64,000 nt of DNA from Pectobacterium betavasculorum (GCF_000749845.1 NZ_JQHM01000004.1:62001-126000), one strand, 5' to 3'; counted from the stretch's first letter, positions 26,979 to 38,114 are shown. The notes: a model not told the origin generated them from the letters alone. Program-made: numbers and translations.

Positions 26979-29117
26979 TTAGAGCTGTGTAGCCTGAATG
27001 GCGGTCAGGGCAACGGTGTAAACGATATCGTCTACCAATGCGCCACGAGACAGGTCGTTAACCGGTTTGCGCATGCCTTGCAGCATTGGCCCGATGGAGA
27101 TCAGGTCGGCAGAACGCTGTACCGCTTTGTACGTGGTGTTGCCGGTGTTCAGGTCAGGGAAAATGAACACGGTGGCTTTACCCGCCACTGGCGAATTTGG
27201 TGCCTTGGACTGTGCAACGTCTGCCATGATAGCGGCGTCGTATTGCAGAGGACCATCGATAATCAGGTCAGGACGTTTTTCCTGCGCCAGACGGGTAGCT
27301 TCACGCACTTTCTCAACATCGCTACCTGCACCGGAGTTACCGGTAGAGTAGGAGATCATGGCAACACGCGGGTCGATACCGAATGCGGTAGCGGAGTCAG
27401 CAGACTGGATAGCGATTTCAGCCAGTTGCTCTGCGGTCGGATCTGGGTTGATGGCGCAGTCGCCGTAAACCAGAACCTGCTCAGGCAGCAGCATGAAGAA
27501 CACAGAAGACACCAGCGAGCTGCCCGGAGCGGTCTTGATCAACTGTAGCGGCGGACGGATGGTGTTAGCGGTGGTATGAACGGCACCAGAAACCAGACCG
27601 TCAACTTCACCTTGTTCCAGCATCAGCGTACCCAGAACCACGTTGTCTTCGAGCTGTTCGCGCGCAACCACTTCGGTCATGCCCTTGCTCTTACGCAGTT
27701 CAACCAGACGTGCAACATAGCGCTCACGTACGGCAACCGGGTCGACGATTTCGATACCTTTGCCCAGTTCTACGCCCTGAGCGGCAGCAACGCGTTGAAT
27801 CTCTTCCGGGTTACCGATCAGCACACAGTGCGCAATACCGCGCTCAGCACAGATTGATGCTGCTTTAACAGTACGTGGTTCATCACCTTCTGGCAGCACG
27901 ATACGTTTGCCCGCTTTGCGCGCCAGTTCGGTCAACTGGTAGCGGAATGCTGGCGGAGACAGACGACGTGAACGCTCAGACTCAGCGCTCAGTGAATCAA
28001 TCCACTGGGTGTCGATGTGGCGTGCGACATATTCCTGCACTTTCTCGACACGCTGACGGTCATCAGCCGGCACTTCAAGATTGAAGCTTTGCAAGCTGAG
28101 CGAAGTCTGCCAGGTGTTGGTGTCAACCATAAATACAGGCAGGCCAGTCTGGAAGGCGCGTTCGCACAGTTTGGCAATGCTCGGATCCATTTCGTAGCCG
28201 CCAGTCAGCAGCAGGGCACCGATTTCCACGCCGTTCATCGCAGCCAAACAGGCGGCAACCAGAACATCGGGACGGTCAGCGGAGGTTACCAGCAGTGAAC
28301 CCGGACGGAAATGCTCCAGCATATGAGGAATGCTGCGTGCGCAGAAAGTCACAGATTTAACGCGACGCGTCTGAATATCACCTTCATTGATTATGCGGGC
28401 ATTCAGGTGCTTCGCCATATCGACGGCACGGGTAGCAATCAGGTCGAAGCTCCATGGAATGCAGCCTAGAACCGGCAGCGGGCTGTTAGCGAACAGCTGC
28501 TTAGGATCGATGTTGGCAACGCTGGCTTTCGTGGAGTCATCAAAAATTTCAGACAGATCAGGGCGAGTACGGCCCTGGTCGTCTACTGGTGCATTCAGTT
28601 TGTTGATGATCACGCCAGTGATGTTTTTGTTTTTGCTACCGCCGAAGCTGGAACGTGCCAGTTCGATGCGGTCTTTCAACTGTGCTGGGGAATCGTTACC
28701 CAGCGCCAGTACGAAGACGATTTCTGCGTTCAACGTTTTGGCTATTTCGTAGTTCAGTGCGTTAGCAAACTGGTGCTTACGCGTCGGAACCAGACCTTCA
28801 ACCAGAACAACTTCAGCATCTTTGGTATTTTCGTGGTAGCGCGCGATGATTTCTTCCATCAGTACGTCTTGCTGGTTGGAGCTCAGCAGCGCTTCAACGC
28901 GGTTCATCGCCAGCGGCTCAGCGGCGTTGATGGCGGAATTAGCACGAATAATGGTGGTGGTTTGATCTGGCGTATTGTCGCCACTGCGCGGCTGGGCGAT
29001 AGGTTTAAATACGCTCAGGCGAACGCCTTTCTGTTCCATGGAGCGGATGACACCCAGGCTAACGCTCGTCAGACCAACGCTGGTGCCAGTTGGGATCAAC
29101 ATGATTATACGGGACAC
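26979..29117 (-). CDS. pta: Phosphate acetyltransferase
   Basis: Pta converts acetyl-CoA and phosphate to acetyl phosphate, which AckA uses to make ATP and acetate; acetyl phosphate also donates to response regulators and protein lysines. The 712-residue enzyme has the long enterobacterial form. The N-terminal P-loop-like domain starts with [24 protein letters not shown]-type middle domain senses pyruvate and NADH in E. coli. The C-terminal catalytic domain begins near residue 390 ([21 protein letters not shown]) and ends [19 protein letters not shown]. It follows ackA after 79 bases that contain an intrinsic-terminator-like hairpin. Confidence 0.98.
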   Translation of the reverse strand: MSRIIMLIPTGTSVGLTSVSLGVIRSMEQKGVRLSVFKPIAQPRSGDNTPDQTTTIIRANSAINAAEPLAMNRVEALLSSNQQDVLMEEIIARYHENTKDAEVVLVEGLVPTRKHQFANALNYEIAKTLNAEIVFVLALGNDSPAQLKDRIELARSSFGGSKNKNITGVIINKLNAPVDDQGRTRPDLSEIFDDSTKASVANIDPKQLFANSPLPVLGCIPWSFDLIATRAVDMAKHLNARIINEGDIQTRRVKSVTFCARSIPHMLEHFRPGSLLVTSADRPDVLVAACLAAMNGVEIGALLLTGGYEMDPSIAKLCERAFQTGLPVFMVDTNTWQTSLSLQSFNLEVPADDRQRVEKVQEYVARHIDTQWIDSLSAESERSRRLSPPAFRYQLTELARKAGKRIVLPEGDEPRTVKAASICAERGIAHCVLIGNPEEIQRVAAAQGVELGKGIEIVDPVAVRERYVARLVELRKSKGMTEVVAREQLEDNVVLGTLMLEQGEVDGLVSGAVHTTANTIRPPLQLIKTAPGSSLVSSVFFMLLPEQVLVYGDCAINPDPTAEQLAEIAIQSADSATAFGIDPRVAMISYSTGNSGAGSDVEKVREATRLAQEKRPDLIIDGPLQYDAAIMADVAQSKAPNSPVAGKATVFIFPDLNTGNTTYKAVQRSADLISIGPMLQGMRKPVNDLSRGALVDDIVYTVALTAIQATQL

Positions 29118-29148
29118 GGCCGAACCTCTTTACGGTTGCTCGTTAGTC

Positions 29149-29183
29149 AAAAACAACACCGTCAGCCTTGGCTGACGGTGTTG
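29149..29183 (-). terminator. Terminator/attenuator hairpin between ackA and pta
   Basis: On the minus strand CAACACCGTCAGCC and GGCTGACGGTGTTG form a perfect 14-bp stem with a two-base loop (29154-29183), followed by five T. It begins 13 bases after the ackA stop. As an intrinsic terminator inside the operon it should reduce ackA read-through into pta. Confidence 0.85.
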
Positions 29184-29196
29184 GGCGTTACGTGTT

Positions 29197-30399
29197 TTAC
29201 GCGGTCAGACGGTAAGCGTCTTCGGCGATGACCAATTCTTCATTGGTCGGGATAACCAGCGCCGCACGGGTGCCATCTTTAGCGATGTTGCCACCTTTAC
29301 CGAAACGTGCGGCCAGGTTACGTTCGTGATCGATGTCAAAGCCTAGCAGGCCCAGTTTTTTCAGCGACAGTTCACGAACCATTGCGGCGTTTTCACCGAT
29401 ACCACCGGTGAAAATGACGGCATCCAGACGGCCTTCCATCAGTGCAGCGTAAGAACCGATGTATTTAGCCAGACGGTGGCAGTAAACGTCCATTGCACGT
29501 TTAGCATCTGCTTTCGTCTCGTAGTTATCTTCAACGTAGCGGCAGTCGCTGGTCACTTCAGTCAGACCCAGCAGACCAGATTCTTTGGTCATCAGGGTGT
29601 TGATGCGGTCAATGTCCATGCCCAGTGCGTCGTGCAGGTGGAAAATCACAGCTGGGTCGATATCGCCGCAGCGCGTACCCATCACCAGACCTTCCAGAGG
29701 CGTCAGACCCATAGAGGTATCAACGCATTCGCCGTTACGGATTGCAGTAACAGAACCACCGTTGCCCAGATGGCAAGTGATAACGTTCAGCTCTTCTACT
29801 GGCTTGTTCAGCACTTTGGCGGCTTCACGAGAAACAAAGTAGTGGCTGGTGCCGTGGAAGCCGTAGCGACGGATGTGGTTTTCTTTATACAGTTTGTACG
29901 GCAGTGCATAAAGGTAGGATTCTTCCGGCATAGTCTGGTGGAATGCAGTGTCGAAAACAGCCACGTTTTTATCAGCCAGGTGCGGGAAAGATTTCAGTGC
30001 TTCGTCGATACCGATCAGGTGCGCCGGGTTGTGCAAGGGTGCAAAAGGTACGGAATCTTTGATACCCTGAAGAACATCATCAGTGATGATCGCGGATTGG
30101 GTGAACTTCTCACCGCCGTGAACGATACGGTGACCGATAGCAACCAACTGAGCAGACAGCTCTGGCTTCTGAGACAGAATGGTATTAACGATGAAGTTCA
30201 GCGCTTCGCTGTGAGCTGCACCGGCACCCAGTTCGGCGTCGTGTTTACCGCCGTCCATTTTCCATTTGATGCGGGCTTCAGGCAGGTTGAAACATTCGGC
30301 TAAACCAGACAGGTACTCTTCTCCGTTAATCGCATCGATGATCGCGAATTTCAGGGATGAACTACCGCAGTTAAGAACCAGTACTAACTTACTCGACAT
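29197..30399 (-). CDS. ackA: Acetate kinase
   Basis: AckA interconverts acetyl phosphate plus ADP and acetate plus ATP, the substrate-level phosphorylation step of overflow and anaerobic metabolism. The 400-residue protein has the ASKHA-fold signatures: [13 protein letters not shown] at residues 7-19, the catalytic region [17 protein letters not shown] near residue 148, FHGTSHYFV near residue 178 and the nucleotide-binding [14 protein letters not shown] near residue 330. It is upstream of pta on the same strand. A 457-base intergenic region with several repeats precedes it. Confidence 0.98.
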   Translation of the reverse strand: MSSKLVLVLNCGSSSLKFAIIDAINGEEYLSGLAECFNLPEARIKWKMDGGKHDAELGAGAAHSEALNFIVNTILSQKPELSAQLVAIGHRIVHGGEKFTQSAIITDDVLQGIKDSVPFAPLHNPAHLIGIDEALKSFPHLADKNVAVFDTAFHQTMPEESYLYALPYKLYKENHIRRYGFHGTSHYFVSREAAKVLNKPVEELNVITCHLGNGGSVTAIRNGECVDTSMGLTPLEGLVMGTRCGDIDPAVIFHLHDALGMDIDRINTLMTKESGLLGLTEVTSDCRYVEDNYETKADAKRAMDVYCHRLAKYIGSYAALMEGRLDAVIFTGGIGENAAMVRELSLKKLGLLGFDIDHERNLAARFGKGGNIAKDGTRAALVIPTNEELVIAEDAYRLTA

Positions 30400-30856
30400 G
30401 GAAGTACCTACTTGTTATACATGGTTAAAAAAAATGTCATACAGGGCATAGCATACCGAATGCCACCGATGGCATTTATGATTAACATCATACCTTGGTG
30501 TGATACACCAGACACAATGGTGAAATAGGGTCGATACTATGACGTATGTTATATCGGATAATCGTTACAACAATTATCGTTACAACTAGTCTCTACAACA
30601 ACGTGACAGCGACCTAATGTAAACCGCAGCTTTAAAGCGATGGATAACCGCGTTATGGCCGTTGGCTGCGCTTATATCGCGAAGGGAATTATACTCCTTG
30701 CGTGTAGTCATACTACTTTAGGTATACAGCGGCCAAAAGGCCGGCTTAGGATACCGATAGCGTAGAGTAAACACAAAATATATTTTAACCCTATCAACTT
30801 GAGTTGTTGATTCGTGAAAAAAGTTTATTTTTTATCTGTAAAGTTGAGGTGTGACT
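30400..30856. promoter_or_regulatory. Long divergent ackA / yfbV regulatory region
   Basis: These 457 bases separate ackA (minus) from yfbV (plus). An imperfect palindrome, ATCATACC-TT-GGTGTGAT, lies at 30487-30504. A direct repeat ATCGTTACAAC occurs at 30561-30571 and 30576-30586, in phase at a 15-base spacing. These look like protein-binding sites but fit no regulator consensus I can assign. No ORF or RNA gene is supported here. Confidence 0.5.
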
Positions 30857-31312
30857 ATGGCAACGAAACCAGGCAGTAGAATAAGTTGGCTACAGTTACT
30901 CCAACGTGGGCAGCATTACATGAAGACGTGGCCAGCAGAAAAGCAACTGGCACCCGTATTTCCTGAAAACCGCGTAGCGCGAGCAACGCGGTTTGGTATT
31001 CGCATCATGCCGCCGCTGGCGGTGTTCACATTAACGTGGCAGATTGCGCTCGGTGGCCAGCTTGGCCCGGCCATTGCTACCGCGCTTTTTGCCTGTAGCC
31101 TGCCGTTGCAGGGGCTCTGGTGGCTCGGTCGCCGTTCTGTTACTCCTCTGCCGCCGACCCTAGCGCAGTGGTTCCATGAAATTCGCCATAAGTTATTGGA
31201 GTCAGGCCAGGCATTAGCTCCTTTGGAAGAAGCGCCGACTTACCAAACCTTGGCAGATGTGCTGAAACGTGCATTTAACCAGCTCGATAAAACCTTCCTT
31301 GATGATTTGTGA
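30857..31312 (+). CDS. yfbV: UPF0208 inner membrane protein YfbV
   Basis: YfbV is a 151-residue inner-membrane protein with two adjacent membrane segments near residues 43-88 ([18 protein letters not shown] and [22 protein letters not shown]). In E. coli it has been linked to insulating the Ter macrodomain of the chromosome, but its molecular role is unclear. ATG 30857 gives exactly the E. coli length and has GAGGTGTG upstream; an in-frame GTG at 30851 is less likely. The conserved C-terminus ([20 protein letters not shown]) is intact. Confidence 0.93.
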   Translation: MATKPGSRISWLQLLQRGQHYMKTWPAEKQLAPVFPENRVARATRFGIRIMPPLAVFTLTWQIALGGQLGPAIATALFACSLPLQGLWWLGRRSVTPLPPTLAQWFHEIRHKLLESGQALAPLEEAPTYQTLADVLKRAFNQLDKTFLDDL

Positions 31313-31476
31313 TCGGCGTCAGGCTGTGTGCGGGTTAATGGCTATTTTGTTCTTTCCCCTATTTCAAATCAAAGAAGCTGTGGCTAACGCTATCGTGACA
31401 CGATTCAGTATGCGATTCTGCGGTTAATACCTATTTAGCGACATTGGCTTATACAAAGAGGGTTCAGGAGAGAAAC

Positions 31477-31971
31477 ATGGAAATGACGAATGCCCAGAGA
31501 TTGATCCTTTCAAACCAATACAAAATGATGACGATGCTCGATCCAGATAACGCTGAGCGCTATCGTCGGCTACAAACGATCATCGAGCGTGGTTACGGTT
31601 TACAGATGCGCGAACTGGACCGTGAGTTTGGTGAGCTGACTGAAGAAGTTTGCCGCACCATTATTAACGTTATGGAAATGCATCATGCTTTGCAGGTGTC
31701 GTGGACCAATCTGAAAGATAAGCAGGATCTGGATGAGCGTCGTCTGACCTTCCTGGGCTTTGATGCCGCAACGGAAGCGCGCTACCTTGGCTTTGTACGT
31801 TTTATGGTACATGTTGAAGGTCGTTATCCTCACTTTGATGCGGGCACGCATGGTTTTAACGCGCAGACTAAAATGTGGGAAAAATACAATAGAATGCTGG
31901 CTGTCTGGCAGTCCTGCCCGCGCCAGTATCACTTGAGTGCGGTTGAGATCGCACAGATCATCAACGCCTGA
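31477..31971 (+). CDS. yfbU: YfbU family protein
   Basis: A 164-residue soluble protein almost identical in length and sequence to E. coli YfbU. Notable segments are [40 protein letters not shown] and [20 protein letters not shown]. Overexpressed YfbU has been linked to cell death in E. coli, but no biochemical function is known. ATG 31477 has CAGGAGAG upstream. hxpA starts 20 bases after its stop, so the two form a unit, as in E. coli. Confidence 0.95.
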   Translation: MEMTNAQRLILSNQYKMMTMLDPDNAERYRRLQTIIERGYGLQMRELDREFGELTEEVCRTIINVMEMHHALQVSWTNLKDKQDLDERRLTFLGFDAATEARYLGFVRFMVHVEGRYPHFDAGTHGFNAQTKMWEKYNRMLAVWQSCPRQYHLSAVEIAQIINA

Positions 31972-31991
31972 TTAATAAAAAGGGGCCTTCT

Positions 31992-32648
31992 GTGGAGTGT
32001 AAAGGTTTTCTGTTCGACCTCGATGGTACGCTGGTTGATTCACTGCCTGCTGTAGAACGTGCGTGGAGTAACTGGGCAAAAGATCACGATATTGAACCAC
32101 AGGACGTGCTCGATTTTATTCATGGTAAGCAGGCAATCACGTCCTTACGTCACTTTCTTCAGGGGCAGAGCGAGGAAACGATTCAACAAGAGTTCGATGC
32201 ACTGGAGAAAACAGAAGCGTCTGATACGCAAGGTATTGTTGCCATGCCGGGCGCGAAGGCGCTGTTGGAACGTTTAGATGCGCTGGATATTCCCTGGGCG
32301 ATTGTGACATCTGGCACGGTGCCGATTGCCAGCGCACGTCACCAACGTGGAGAACTGCCCGCTCCTCGTGCCTTTATTACGGCGGAGCTGGTTGCTAAAG
32401 GCAAGCCGAACCCTGATGCCTATTTACTTGGTGCACAGCAACTAGGGCTGAAGCCAGAAGAGTGTGTGGTCGTTGAGGATGCACCAGCGGGCGTGCTATC
32501 CGGTTTGGCGGCTGGCTGCAAGGTCATCGCGGTGAAAGCGCCCACAGATACGCCGAAGTTAGATGAAGTTGATCTGATTCTTGATTCGCTGGAGCTGATA
32601 GAAATAGAAAAATTACCAAGCGGCGCTAAGGTGCTTTTACGTCAGTAG
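31992..32648 (+). CDS. hxpA: Hexitol / sugar phosphatase of the HAD family
   Basis: HxpA (YfbT) dephosphorylates sugar and hexitol phosphates, probably to prevent toxic build-up. The 218-residue protein shows HAD motif I (FLFDLDGTLVDS, nucleophile Asp near residue 9), motif II (IVTSGT), motif III (the Lys in GKPNPDAYL) and motif IV (VVEDAPAGVLSG). The start is GTG at 31992 with AGGGG nine bases upstream; the sequence aligns with E. coli from that codon. A terminator follows. Confidence 0.94.
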   Translation: MECKGFLFDLDGTLVDSLPAVERAWSNWAKDHDIEPQDVLDFIHGKQAITSLRHFLQGQSEETIQQEFDALEKTEASDTQGIVAMPGAKALLERLDALDIPWAIVTSGTVPIASARHQRGELPAPRAFITAELVAKGKPNPDAYLLGAQQLGLKPEECVVVEDAPAGVLSGLAAGCKVIAVKAPTDTPKLDEVDLILDSLELIEIEKLPSGAKVLLRQ

Positions 32649-32690
32649 GTTGTCTATAACATAATGATAAAACTGTGACTAAATATGATC

Positions 32691-32716
32691 AAACCTCGCA
32701 TCCGCGAGGTTTTTTT
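32691..32716 (+). terminator. Intrinsic terminator after hxpA
   Basis: AACCTCGC and GCGAGGTT arms around an ATCC loop are followed by a T-rich tail. It begins 43 bases after the hxpA stop. Confidence 0.9.
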
Positions 32717-32725
32717 ATGGCAGAC

Positions 32726-32770
32726 TATACCTGTCATACTTCACGCTGAATGGGCGTTGGCTTCCCTTTT
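32726..32770 (+). repeat. Truncated copy of a dispersed palindromic repeat upstream of yfbS
   Basis: TATACCTGTCATACTTCACG then GCGTTGGCTTCCCTT matches, with scattered changes, the left arm of the 126-bp palindrome at 57827-57952. The right arm is not recognisable here. The copy lies between the hxpA terminator and yfbS, so it forms part of the yfbS leader or promoter region. Confidence 0.65.
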
Positions 32771-32827
32771 TATGGCATGCTGAAACCCACACCTTTCAAC
32801 ATGTATTTTTCCGTCAGGGGAACCGTT

Positions 32828-34660
32828 TTGAATAGCGAACTTCTCTGGGTTTTATCCCTGTTGCTGATCGCCATTGTGTTGTTTACCACTAATAAACTAC
32901 GCATGGATGTCGTAGCGCTATTGGTCATTATCGCGTTTGTACTGAGCGGTACGCTGACGCTATCTGAAGCGCTGATAGGGTTCAGCGATCCTAATGTGAT
33001 ATTGATTGCGGCCCTGTTTGTGATTGGTGAAGGGCTGGTTCGTACCGGTGTTGCTTATCAGGTCGGTGATTGGCTGGTTCGCGTTGCGGGCAGCAGTGAG
33101 ATAAAGATGCTGATCTTGTTGATGGTCACCGTTGCGCTACTGGGTGCTTTCATGAGTTCCACTGGTGTTGTCGCGATTTTTATTCCTGTGGTATTGAGTG
33201 TTTCCGCGCGGATGAAAATTTCCCCCGGAAGGCTGATGATGCCGCTGAGTTTTGCTGGGTTGATTAGCGGCATGATGACGCTGGTGGCGACACCGCCTAA
33301 TATGGTGGTGAGTAGCGAACTGATGCGTGAGGGCATCGCGGGTTTTGGGTTCTTCAGCGTGACGCCGATAGGGATGGTGGTGTTGCTGTTGGGCGTGGCC
33401 TATATGATGGTTGCGCGTTACTGGCTTGGCGATGCTGAGACGGCAACAGCAAAAGAAATGTGGAAGAGAAGAACATTTCGCGATCTGATTCGTGATTATC
33501 AATTGACGGGCAGGGCACGCCGATTGGCTATTCGTCCCGGATCGCCCTTTATCGGCCACCGTCTGGATGATCTACGTCTGCGCCAACGTTTTGGAGCGAA
33601 TGTGGTCGGGATTGAGCGCTGGCGTAAGTTTCGTCGCGTGATGATCAGCGTGGCTGGCAATACCGAACTCCGTTTGAATGATGTCTTGCTGATCGATATG
33701 TCGGCATCTGAGGTGGATTTACGAGAATTTTGCACCGCGCAGCGGCTTGAACCGATGGTACTGCGCGGTGAGTATTTCTCTGAACAGGCGCGTGATGTGG
33801 GAATGGCAGAAGTTTCCCTCATACCCGATTCCGAGCTCTTAGGGAAAACGCTTTACGACGTCGGCTTTCGTAGTCGTTATGGTCTGAGCGTCGTCGGGAT
33901 CCGCCGCGCAGGCGAAGCGATGGAGGGGATCCTCGCCGATGAGCCGCTCCAACTCGGTGATATTCTGTTGGTGATGGGCGACTGGCGTATGATCCGGCAG
34001 TTGCACACGCAGAAAAATGACTTCCTATTGCTTAATCTTCCTGCCGAAGTGGATGACGTTGCCCCCGCGGTGAGCCAGGCTCCACACGCGCTATTTTGCC
34101 TGGCGCTGATGGTAGCGATGATGCTGACGGACGAAATACCGAATGCAGTTGCCGCGCTGATCGCCTGTTTGCTGATGGGTAAATTCCGCTGTATTGACAT
34201 GGAAAGTGCCTATCGAGCGATTCACTGGCCGAGCATTATTCTTATCGTCGGGATGATGCCGTTTGCGCTGGCATTGCAGCAAACTGGCGGTGTTGCGCTG
34301 ATTGTTAAAGGGCTAATGGATGTTGCCGGAAATGCCGGACCGCATGTGATGCTGGTGTGCTTATTCGTGCTGTGTGCCGTGATTGGCCTGTTTATTTCCA
34401 ACACGGCGACGGCGGTGTTGATGGCGCCCATTGCGATTGCCGCAGCGAAGCAGATGGGGGTGTCACCTTACCCTTTTGCAATGATCATTGCCGTTGCGGC
34501 ATCTGCCGCCTTTATGACGCCCGTATCGTCACCGGTGAATACATTAGTGTTGGGGCCGGGCGGCTATAAATTCGGGGACTTTGTGCGCATAGGTGTCCCC
34601 TTTACCGTACTGGTGATGCTTGTCAGCGTGGTGATGGTGCCGTGGCTGTATCCGTTCTGA
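32828..34660 (+). CDS. yfbS: SLC13/DASS-type transporter with TrkA-C domains, YfbS
   Basis: The 610-residue protein is a polytopic inner-membrane anion transporter of the DASS/ArsB-like superfamily. Two membrane halves flank a cytoplasmic insert of about 200 residues, near 205-400, with two TrkA-C-like (RCK_C) domains (the [19 protein letters not shown] and [19 protein letters not shown] repeats). Both halves hold transporter motifs: [11 protein letters not shown] with VATPPNMVV, and [15 protein letters not shown] with [16 protein letters not shown] use TTG 32828, which has AGGGG seven bases upstream and gives exactly the E. coli length. The longer frame from 32750 starts inside a repeat. The substrate is unknown. 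Confidence 0.92.
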   Translation: MNSELLWVLSLLLIAIVLFTTNKLRMDVVALLVIIAFVLSGTLTLSEALIGFSDPNVILIAALFVIGEGLVRTGVAYQVGDWLVRVAGSSEIKMLILLMVTVALLGAFMSSTGVVAIFIPVVLSVSARMKISPGRLMMPLSFAGLISGMMTLVATPPNMVVSSELMREGIAGFGFFSVTPIGMVVLLLGVAYMMVARYWLGDAETATAKEMWKRRTFRDLIRDYQLTGRARRLAIRPGSPFIGHRLDDLRLRQRFGANVVGIERWRKFRRVMISVAGNTELRLNDVLLIDMSASEVDLREFCTAQRLEPMVLRGEYFSEQARDVGMAEVSLIPDSELLGKTLYDVGFRSRYGLSVVGIRRAGEAMEGILADEPLQLGDILLVMGDWRMIRQLHTQKNDFLLLNLPAEVDDVAPAVSQAPHALFCLALMVAMMLTDEIPNAVAALIACLLMGKFRCIDMESAYRAIHWPSIILIVGMMPFALALQQTGGVALIVKGLMDVAGNAGPHVMLVCLFVLCAVIGLFISNTATAVLMAPIAIAAAKQMGVSPYPFAMIIAVAASAAFMTPVSSPVNTLVLGPGGYKFGDFVRIGVPFTVLVMLVSVVMVPWLYPF

Positions 34661-34689
34661 TGTTTCCAGTCCATTATGGCAGATGCTCG

Positions 34690-35289
34690 TTATAACGGAG
34701 AATCTTGACTGATTTCGTCGAGCGACAGGCTGAAGCTGGGAACAAACACCGTAATGAAATAGTCCATTTCCGAGCTATGGCGCAGCTGTAATGTCTTTTC
34801 CAACCGCGCTTTGGCAAGCGTGAATTCCGCGTTTCCTGCGGATAATTCTTCCAGGCACTTTAGGTAGGCGCAAAGTGCGTCTGCCTGCTTAACGATGGTG
34901 CGTTCTTCTTCGCTGGTGTAGCTGTCATCCAGCAGCATCCGATAATCCTGCTGCAACTCTTCAGGCAGCATCTCGATCAGTTTCTGCTGTGCAATCTTCT
35001 CTATCTTCTTGTACTCGTGCGCGATCTGCGCGTTGTAGTACTTGATAGGTGTCGGCATGTCCCCAGTCAGCACCTCACTGGCATCATGATACATCGCCAA
35101 TAGCGCGATGCGTTCAGCGTTCAGGTTACCCTCAAATTTGCGGTTTTTGATCACTGCCAGTGCGTGAGCGACAAAGGCAACCTGAAGACTGTGCTCGGAG
35201 ACGTTTTCTGTGCGCACGTTGCGCATCAGCGGCCAGCGACTGATCAATTTTAGACGGGATAAGTGGGCGAAAAAGTGGCTCTGATTCAT
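34690..35289 (-). CDS. yfbR: 5'-deoxynucleotidase YfbR
   Basis: YfbR is an HD-domain phosphohydrolase that removes the 5' phosphate from deoxyribonucleoside monophosphates, contributing to thymidylate synthesis through dCMP in some backgrounds. The 199-residue product has the metal-binding His in [16 protein letters not shown] near residue 33, the HD pair in [17 protein letters not shown] near residue 68, and the later Asp in [12 protein letters not shown] near residue 137. Length equals that of E. coli. It is transcribed toward yfbS, with which it converges. Confidence 0.95.
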   Translation of the reverse strand: MNQSHFFAHLSRLKLISRWPLMRNVRTENVSEHSLQVAFVAHALAVIKNRKFEGNLNAERIALLAMYHDASEVLTGDMPTPIKYYNAQIAHEYKKIEKIAQQKLIEMLPEELQQDYRMLLDDSYTSEEERTIVKQADALCAYLKCLEELSAGNAEFTLAKARLEKTLQLRHSSEMDYFITVFVPSFSLSLDEISQDSPL

Positions 35290-35430
35290 GGCGATCTCTC
35301 AGACAACAGCACGGTGAAATATCAATATCGTGGGCGTCTATTGTGAGCACTTGCCGAAGATTATGCAAACGAAGGTCTGGTTTTCGCCGAGCATGACGAC
35401 CCGGCGATGGCAGGCTCGATTATTGTGGGG

Positions 35431-36645
35431 TTATTGGTGATAATGCCTCAGGAAGCGCCCTAATTTGTGAATTGCCATGTCCAGCTCATCAACGCGCGGT
35501 AACGTGACGATACGAACATGATCCGGGTAAGGCCAGTTAAAGGCGGTTCCCTGAACCAGTAACACTTTCTCCTGTAACAGGAGATCCAGCACCAGTTTTT
35601 GGTCGTCGTGGATATTAAAGCGTTTGGCATCAATGCGCGGGAACATATACAGCGCGCCGCGTGGTTTTACGCACGATACGCCGGGGATCTGATTGATCAA
35701 TTCCCAGGAGCGATTGCGCTGCTCGTACAGGCGTCCACCGGGTTGAATAAATTCGCTGATACTTTGGTAGCCCCCCAAGGCGGTCTGAATCGCATGTTGC
35801 ATTGGCACGTTGGCACACAAACGCATGGATGCCAGCATTTCCAGCCCTTCAATGTACCCTTTTGCGTGCTTTTTTGGGCCGTTCAGGACCATCCAGCCTT
35901 GACGGAAACCCGCCACACGGTACGTCTTGGAAAGTCCGTTGAACGTGACGGTCAGTAGATCCGGCGCTAACGCAGCAATAGAGTGGTGCTGCGCATCGTC
36001 ATAAAGAATTTTGTCGTAAATTTCGTCGGCGAAAATGATCAGGTTATGTTCACGCGCGATGGCCACGATATCCAGCAGCAACTCTTTGCTGTAGACCGCA
36101 CCCGTCGGATTATTCGGGTTGATGATGACTATACCGCGAGTATTGGACGTGATCTTTTTGCGGATATCATCCAGATCGGGGAACCAATCGGAGGACTCAT
36201 CGCAGAGATAGTGAACGGCATTGCCGTTAGACAGGGAAACCGCTGCGGTCCAGAGTGGATAATCCGGCGCGGGAACCAGCATTTCATCACCCGGATTGAG
36301 TAGTGCCTGCATGGATTGCACGATGAGTTCAGAAACACCGTTACCAATGTAGACGTCTTCAACCGTCATATCACGCATATCGCGCGCCTGATAGTGCTGA
36401 ACGATGGCTTTACGGGCGGAATAGAGACCTTTGGAATCACAGTAGCCCTGTGCAGTGGGCAGGTTACGGATGACATCGACCAGAATTTCGTCCGGTGCCT
36501 CGAAGCCGAAAGGGGCTGGGTTGCCAATATTCAGTTTAAGAACTTTATTACCTTCTTCTTCAAGCCGCTTGGCTTCCTTTAAGACTGGGCCACGAATGTC
36601 ATAGCATACGTTCTCCAGTTTCTTGGATTTTTCAATCGGAGACAT
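35431..36645 (-). CDS. alaA: Alanine transaminase AlaA
   Basis: AlaA (YfbQ) is the main glutamate-pyruvate aminotransferase for alanine synthesis in E. coli. The 404-residue protein is a class I/II PLP enzyme. Visible marks are NIGNPAPFGFEAPDE near the N-terminus, NPNNPTGAVYSKE near residue 180, FADEIYDKILYDD near residue 213, and the PLP-binding Lys in FNGLSKTYRVAGFRQGW near residue 245. I chose ATG 36645 (MSPIEKSKK) because it fits the E. coli protein; an upstream ATG at 36696 would add 17 unconserved residues. Confidence 0.95.
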   Translation of the reverse strand: MSPIEKSKKLENVCYDIRGPVLKEAKRLEEEGNKVLKLNIGNPAPFGFEAPDEILVDVIRNLPTAQGYCDSKGLYSARKAIVQHYQARDMRDMTVEDVYIGNGVSELIVQSMQALLNPGDEMLVPAPDYPLWTAAVSLSNGNAVHYLCDESSDWFPDLDDIRKKITSNTRGIVIINPNNPTGAVYSKELLLDIVAIAREHNLIIFADEIYDKILYDDAQHHSIAALAPDLLTVTFNGLSKTYRVAGFRQGWMVLNGPKKHAKGYIEGLEMLASMRLCANVPMQHAIQTALGGYQSISEFIQPGGRLYEQRNRSWELINQIPGVSCVKPRGALYMFPRIDAKRFNIHDDQKLVLDLLLQEKVLLVQGTAFNWPYPDHVRIVTLPRVDELDMAIHKLGRFLRHYHQ

Positions 36646-37144
36646 AAATAGTACGAACCTTTTGCAGAGAGCGCATATTCCCAAATGGAATAGCATAACC
36701 TGCTTAATGTACTCCTCCTATAGTACCTTTTGAAGAATGATTATCGCTTTTGCTGCAAATGATTACGCATCTGCACTATATGGTTGTGTACTCGTTGGAT
36801 GGTGCGATATGGTAGGCGTGCGGACGACTGTTCATGCCGCACTTTTTTAGCGCCAGAACAGGGTGACAGGGAAAGCCCGCTTATTTAAGTGTGGGGCGTA
36901 TTTATTTCGTAGGGTGAAATAAAGAGAGTGTCGTTGTTATTGAATTAAACATTAAGGCTGGTGAGCCATTTAATTACATGATGTCTTACCGATGGAAGGC
37001 GATAGGGGTAACGAAATATAAGTATTTTTTTGCCCTTATCGTGCGTCTGCGATAGTGTCTTTAAATGTATCGGTCGTTACCTTTACATGTAATAAAACAC
37101 CAGGAATATTTTGTTAAAATTAAAATAGATAAGTGAAAAATCGT
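36646..37144. promoter_or_regulatory. Long divergent alaA / lrhA regulatory region
   Basis: About 500 bases separate the divergent alaA and lrhA starts. The part next to lrhA (from about 36890) is AT-rich, consistent with H-NS or autoregulatory binding. No ORF, RNA gene or clear operator palindrome was recognised. The ribosome-binding site of lrhA is weak. Confidence 0.4.
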
Positions 37145-38095
37145 ATGACCAGTGCAAATCGACCAGTACTTAATCTCGATCTTGATTTACTGAGGACGTT
37201 TGTTGCCGTCGCAGATTTAAATACGTTTGCAGCCGCGGCGGCCGCAGTCAATCGAACTCAATCGGCTGTCAGTCAGCAGATGCAGCGGCTGGAGCAGCTC
37301 ATCGGAAAGGAGCTTTTTGCCCGGCACGGGCGTAATAAATTGCTGACCGAACATGGTATCCAGTTTCTGGGTTATGCCAGAAAAATACTACAATTCAATG
37401 ATGAAGCTTGTATTTCATTAATGTACAGCGATATTCAGGGTACGCTGACCATTGGGGCGTCTGACGATACCGCAGACACCATCCTTCCTTATATCCTACA
37501 TCGGGTGACATCCGTATTTCCTAAACTATCCGTCAACGTTAGCGTAAAACGTAGTGCTGAAATGATGGAAATGTTGAGTCAGGGAAAAATAGATCTGGTT
37601 ATTACCACAATGAACGGTGTGGTGTTTCCTCATGTGTTGTTGCGTAGTTCTCCGACGTTATGGTACTGCGCCGCGGATTATCAGTTTAGATCTCAAGAGC
37701 CCGTCCCTTTGGTTGTATTGGATGAACCGAGCCCTTTCCGTACGCTGGCTACGCAGCAGCTAACGGCCGCAGGTATCCCCTGGAGAATCGCCTATGTGGC
37801 TTCAACGCTATCTGCTGTGCGAGCTGCGGTGAAAGCCGGAATGGGCATTACCGTGCGTTCAGTTGAAATGATGAGTCCAGAACTACGAGTGCTGGGTGAG
37901 GAAGAAGGGTTGCCGGGATTGCCTGAAACACGTTATTTCCTCTGTCAGAACCCAAATCAGGAGAATGAATTGGCGACGGCAATTTTTAATGTGATTGAAT
38001 CAGGGAAGCCCCCTCACATTACGCCTGTCAGCGTGCTAGCAAATAGCGCGAATGGAAAGCTGTCTTCCGATCCATCGCTGAAGGATGCTATCTAA
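37145..38095 (+). CDS. lrhA: LysR-family regulator LrhA / HexA
   Basis: In E. coli LrhA represses the flagellar master operon flhDC. The soft-rot Erwinia orthologue HexA represses exoenzymes and motility and affects quorum-sensing and rsm-linked control. The 316-residue protein has a LysR helix-turn-helix ([20 protein letters not shown], then [19 protein letters not shown]) at residues 17-60. The effector domain begins near [19 protein letters not shown], with [20 protein letters not shown] in its second half. ATG 37145 ([10 protein letters not shown]) aligns with the E. coli start; an in-frame GTG at 37133 is possible. The C-terminus differs from that of E. coli. It lies 671 bases upstream of nuoA on the same strand. 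Confidence 0.95.
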   Translation: MTSANRPVLNLDLDLLRTFVAVADLNTFAAAAAAVNRTQSAVSQQMQRLEQLIGKELFARHGRNKLLTEHGIQFLGYARKILQFNDEACISLMYSDIQGTLTIGASDDTADTILPYILHRVTSVFPKLSVNVSVKRSAEMMEMLSQGKIDLVITTMNGVVFPHVLLRSSPTLWYCAADYQFRSQEPVPLVVLDEPSPFRTLATQQLTAAGIPWRIAYVASTLSAVRAAVKAGMGITVRSVEMMSPELRVLGEEEGLPGLPETRYFLCQNPNQENELATAIFNVIESGKPPHITPVSVLANSANGKLSSDPSLKDAI

Positions 38096-38114
38096 TCGTA
38101 ATGGGTAGTTAACG

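Noticed and set aside
29476-30303. 275-codon open frame antisense to ackA
   Set aside because: It is a by-product of ackA codon use; ackA is clearly coding across the same bases.
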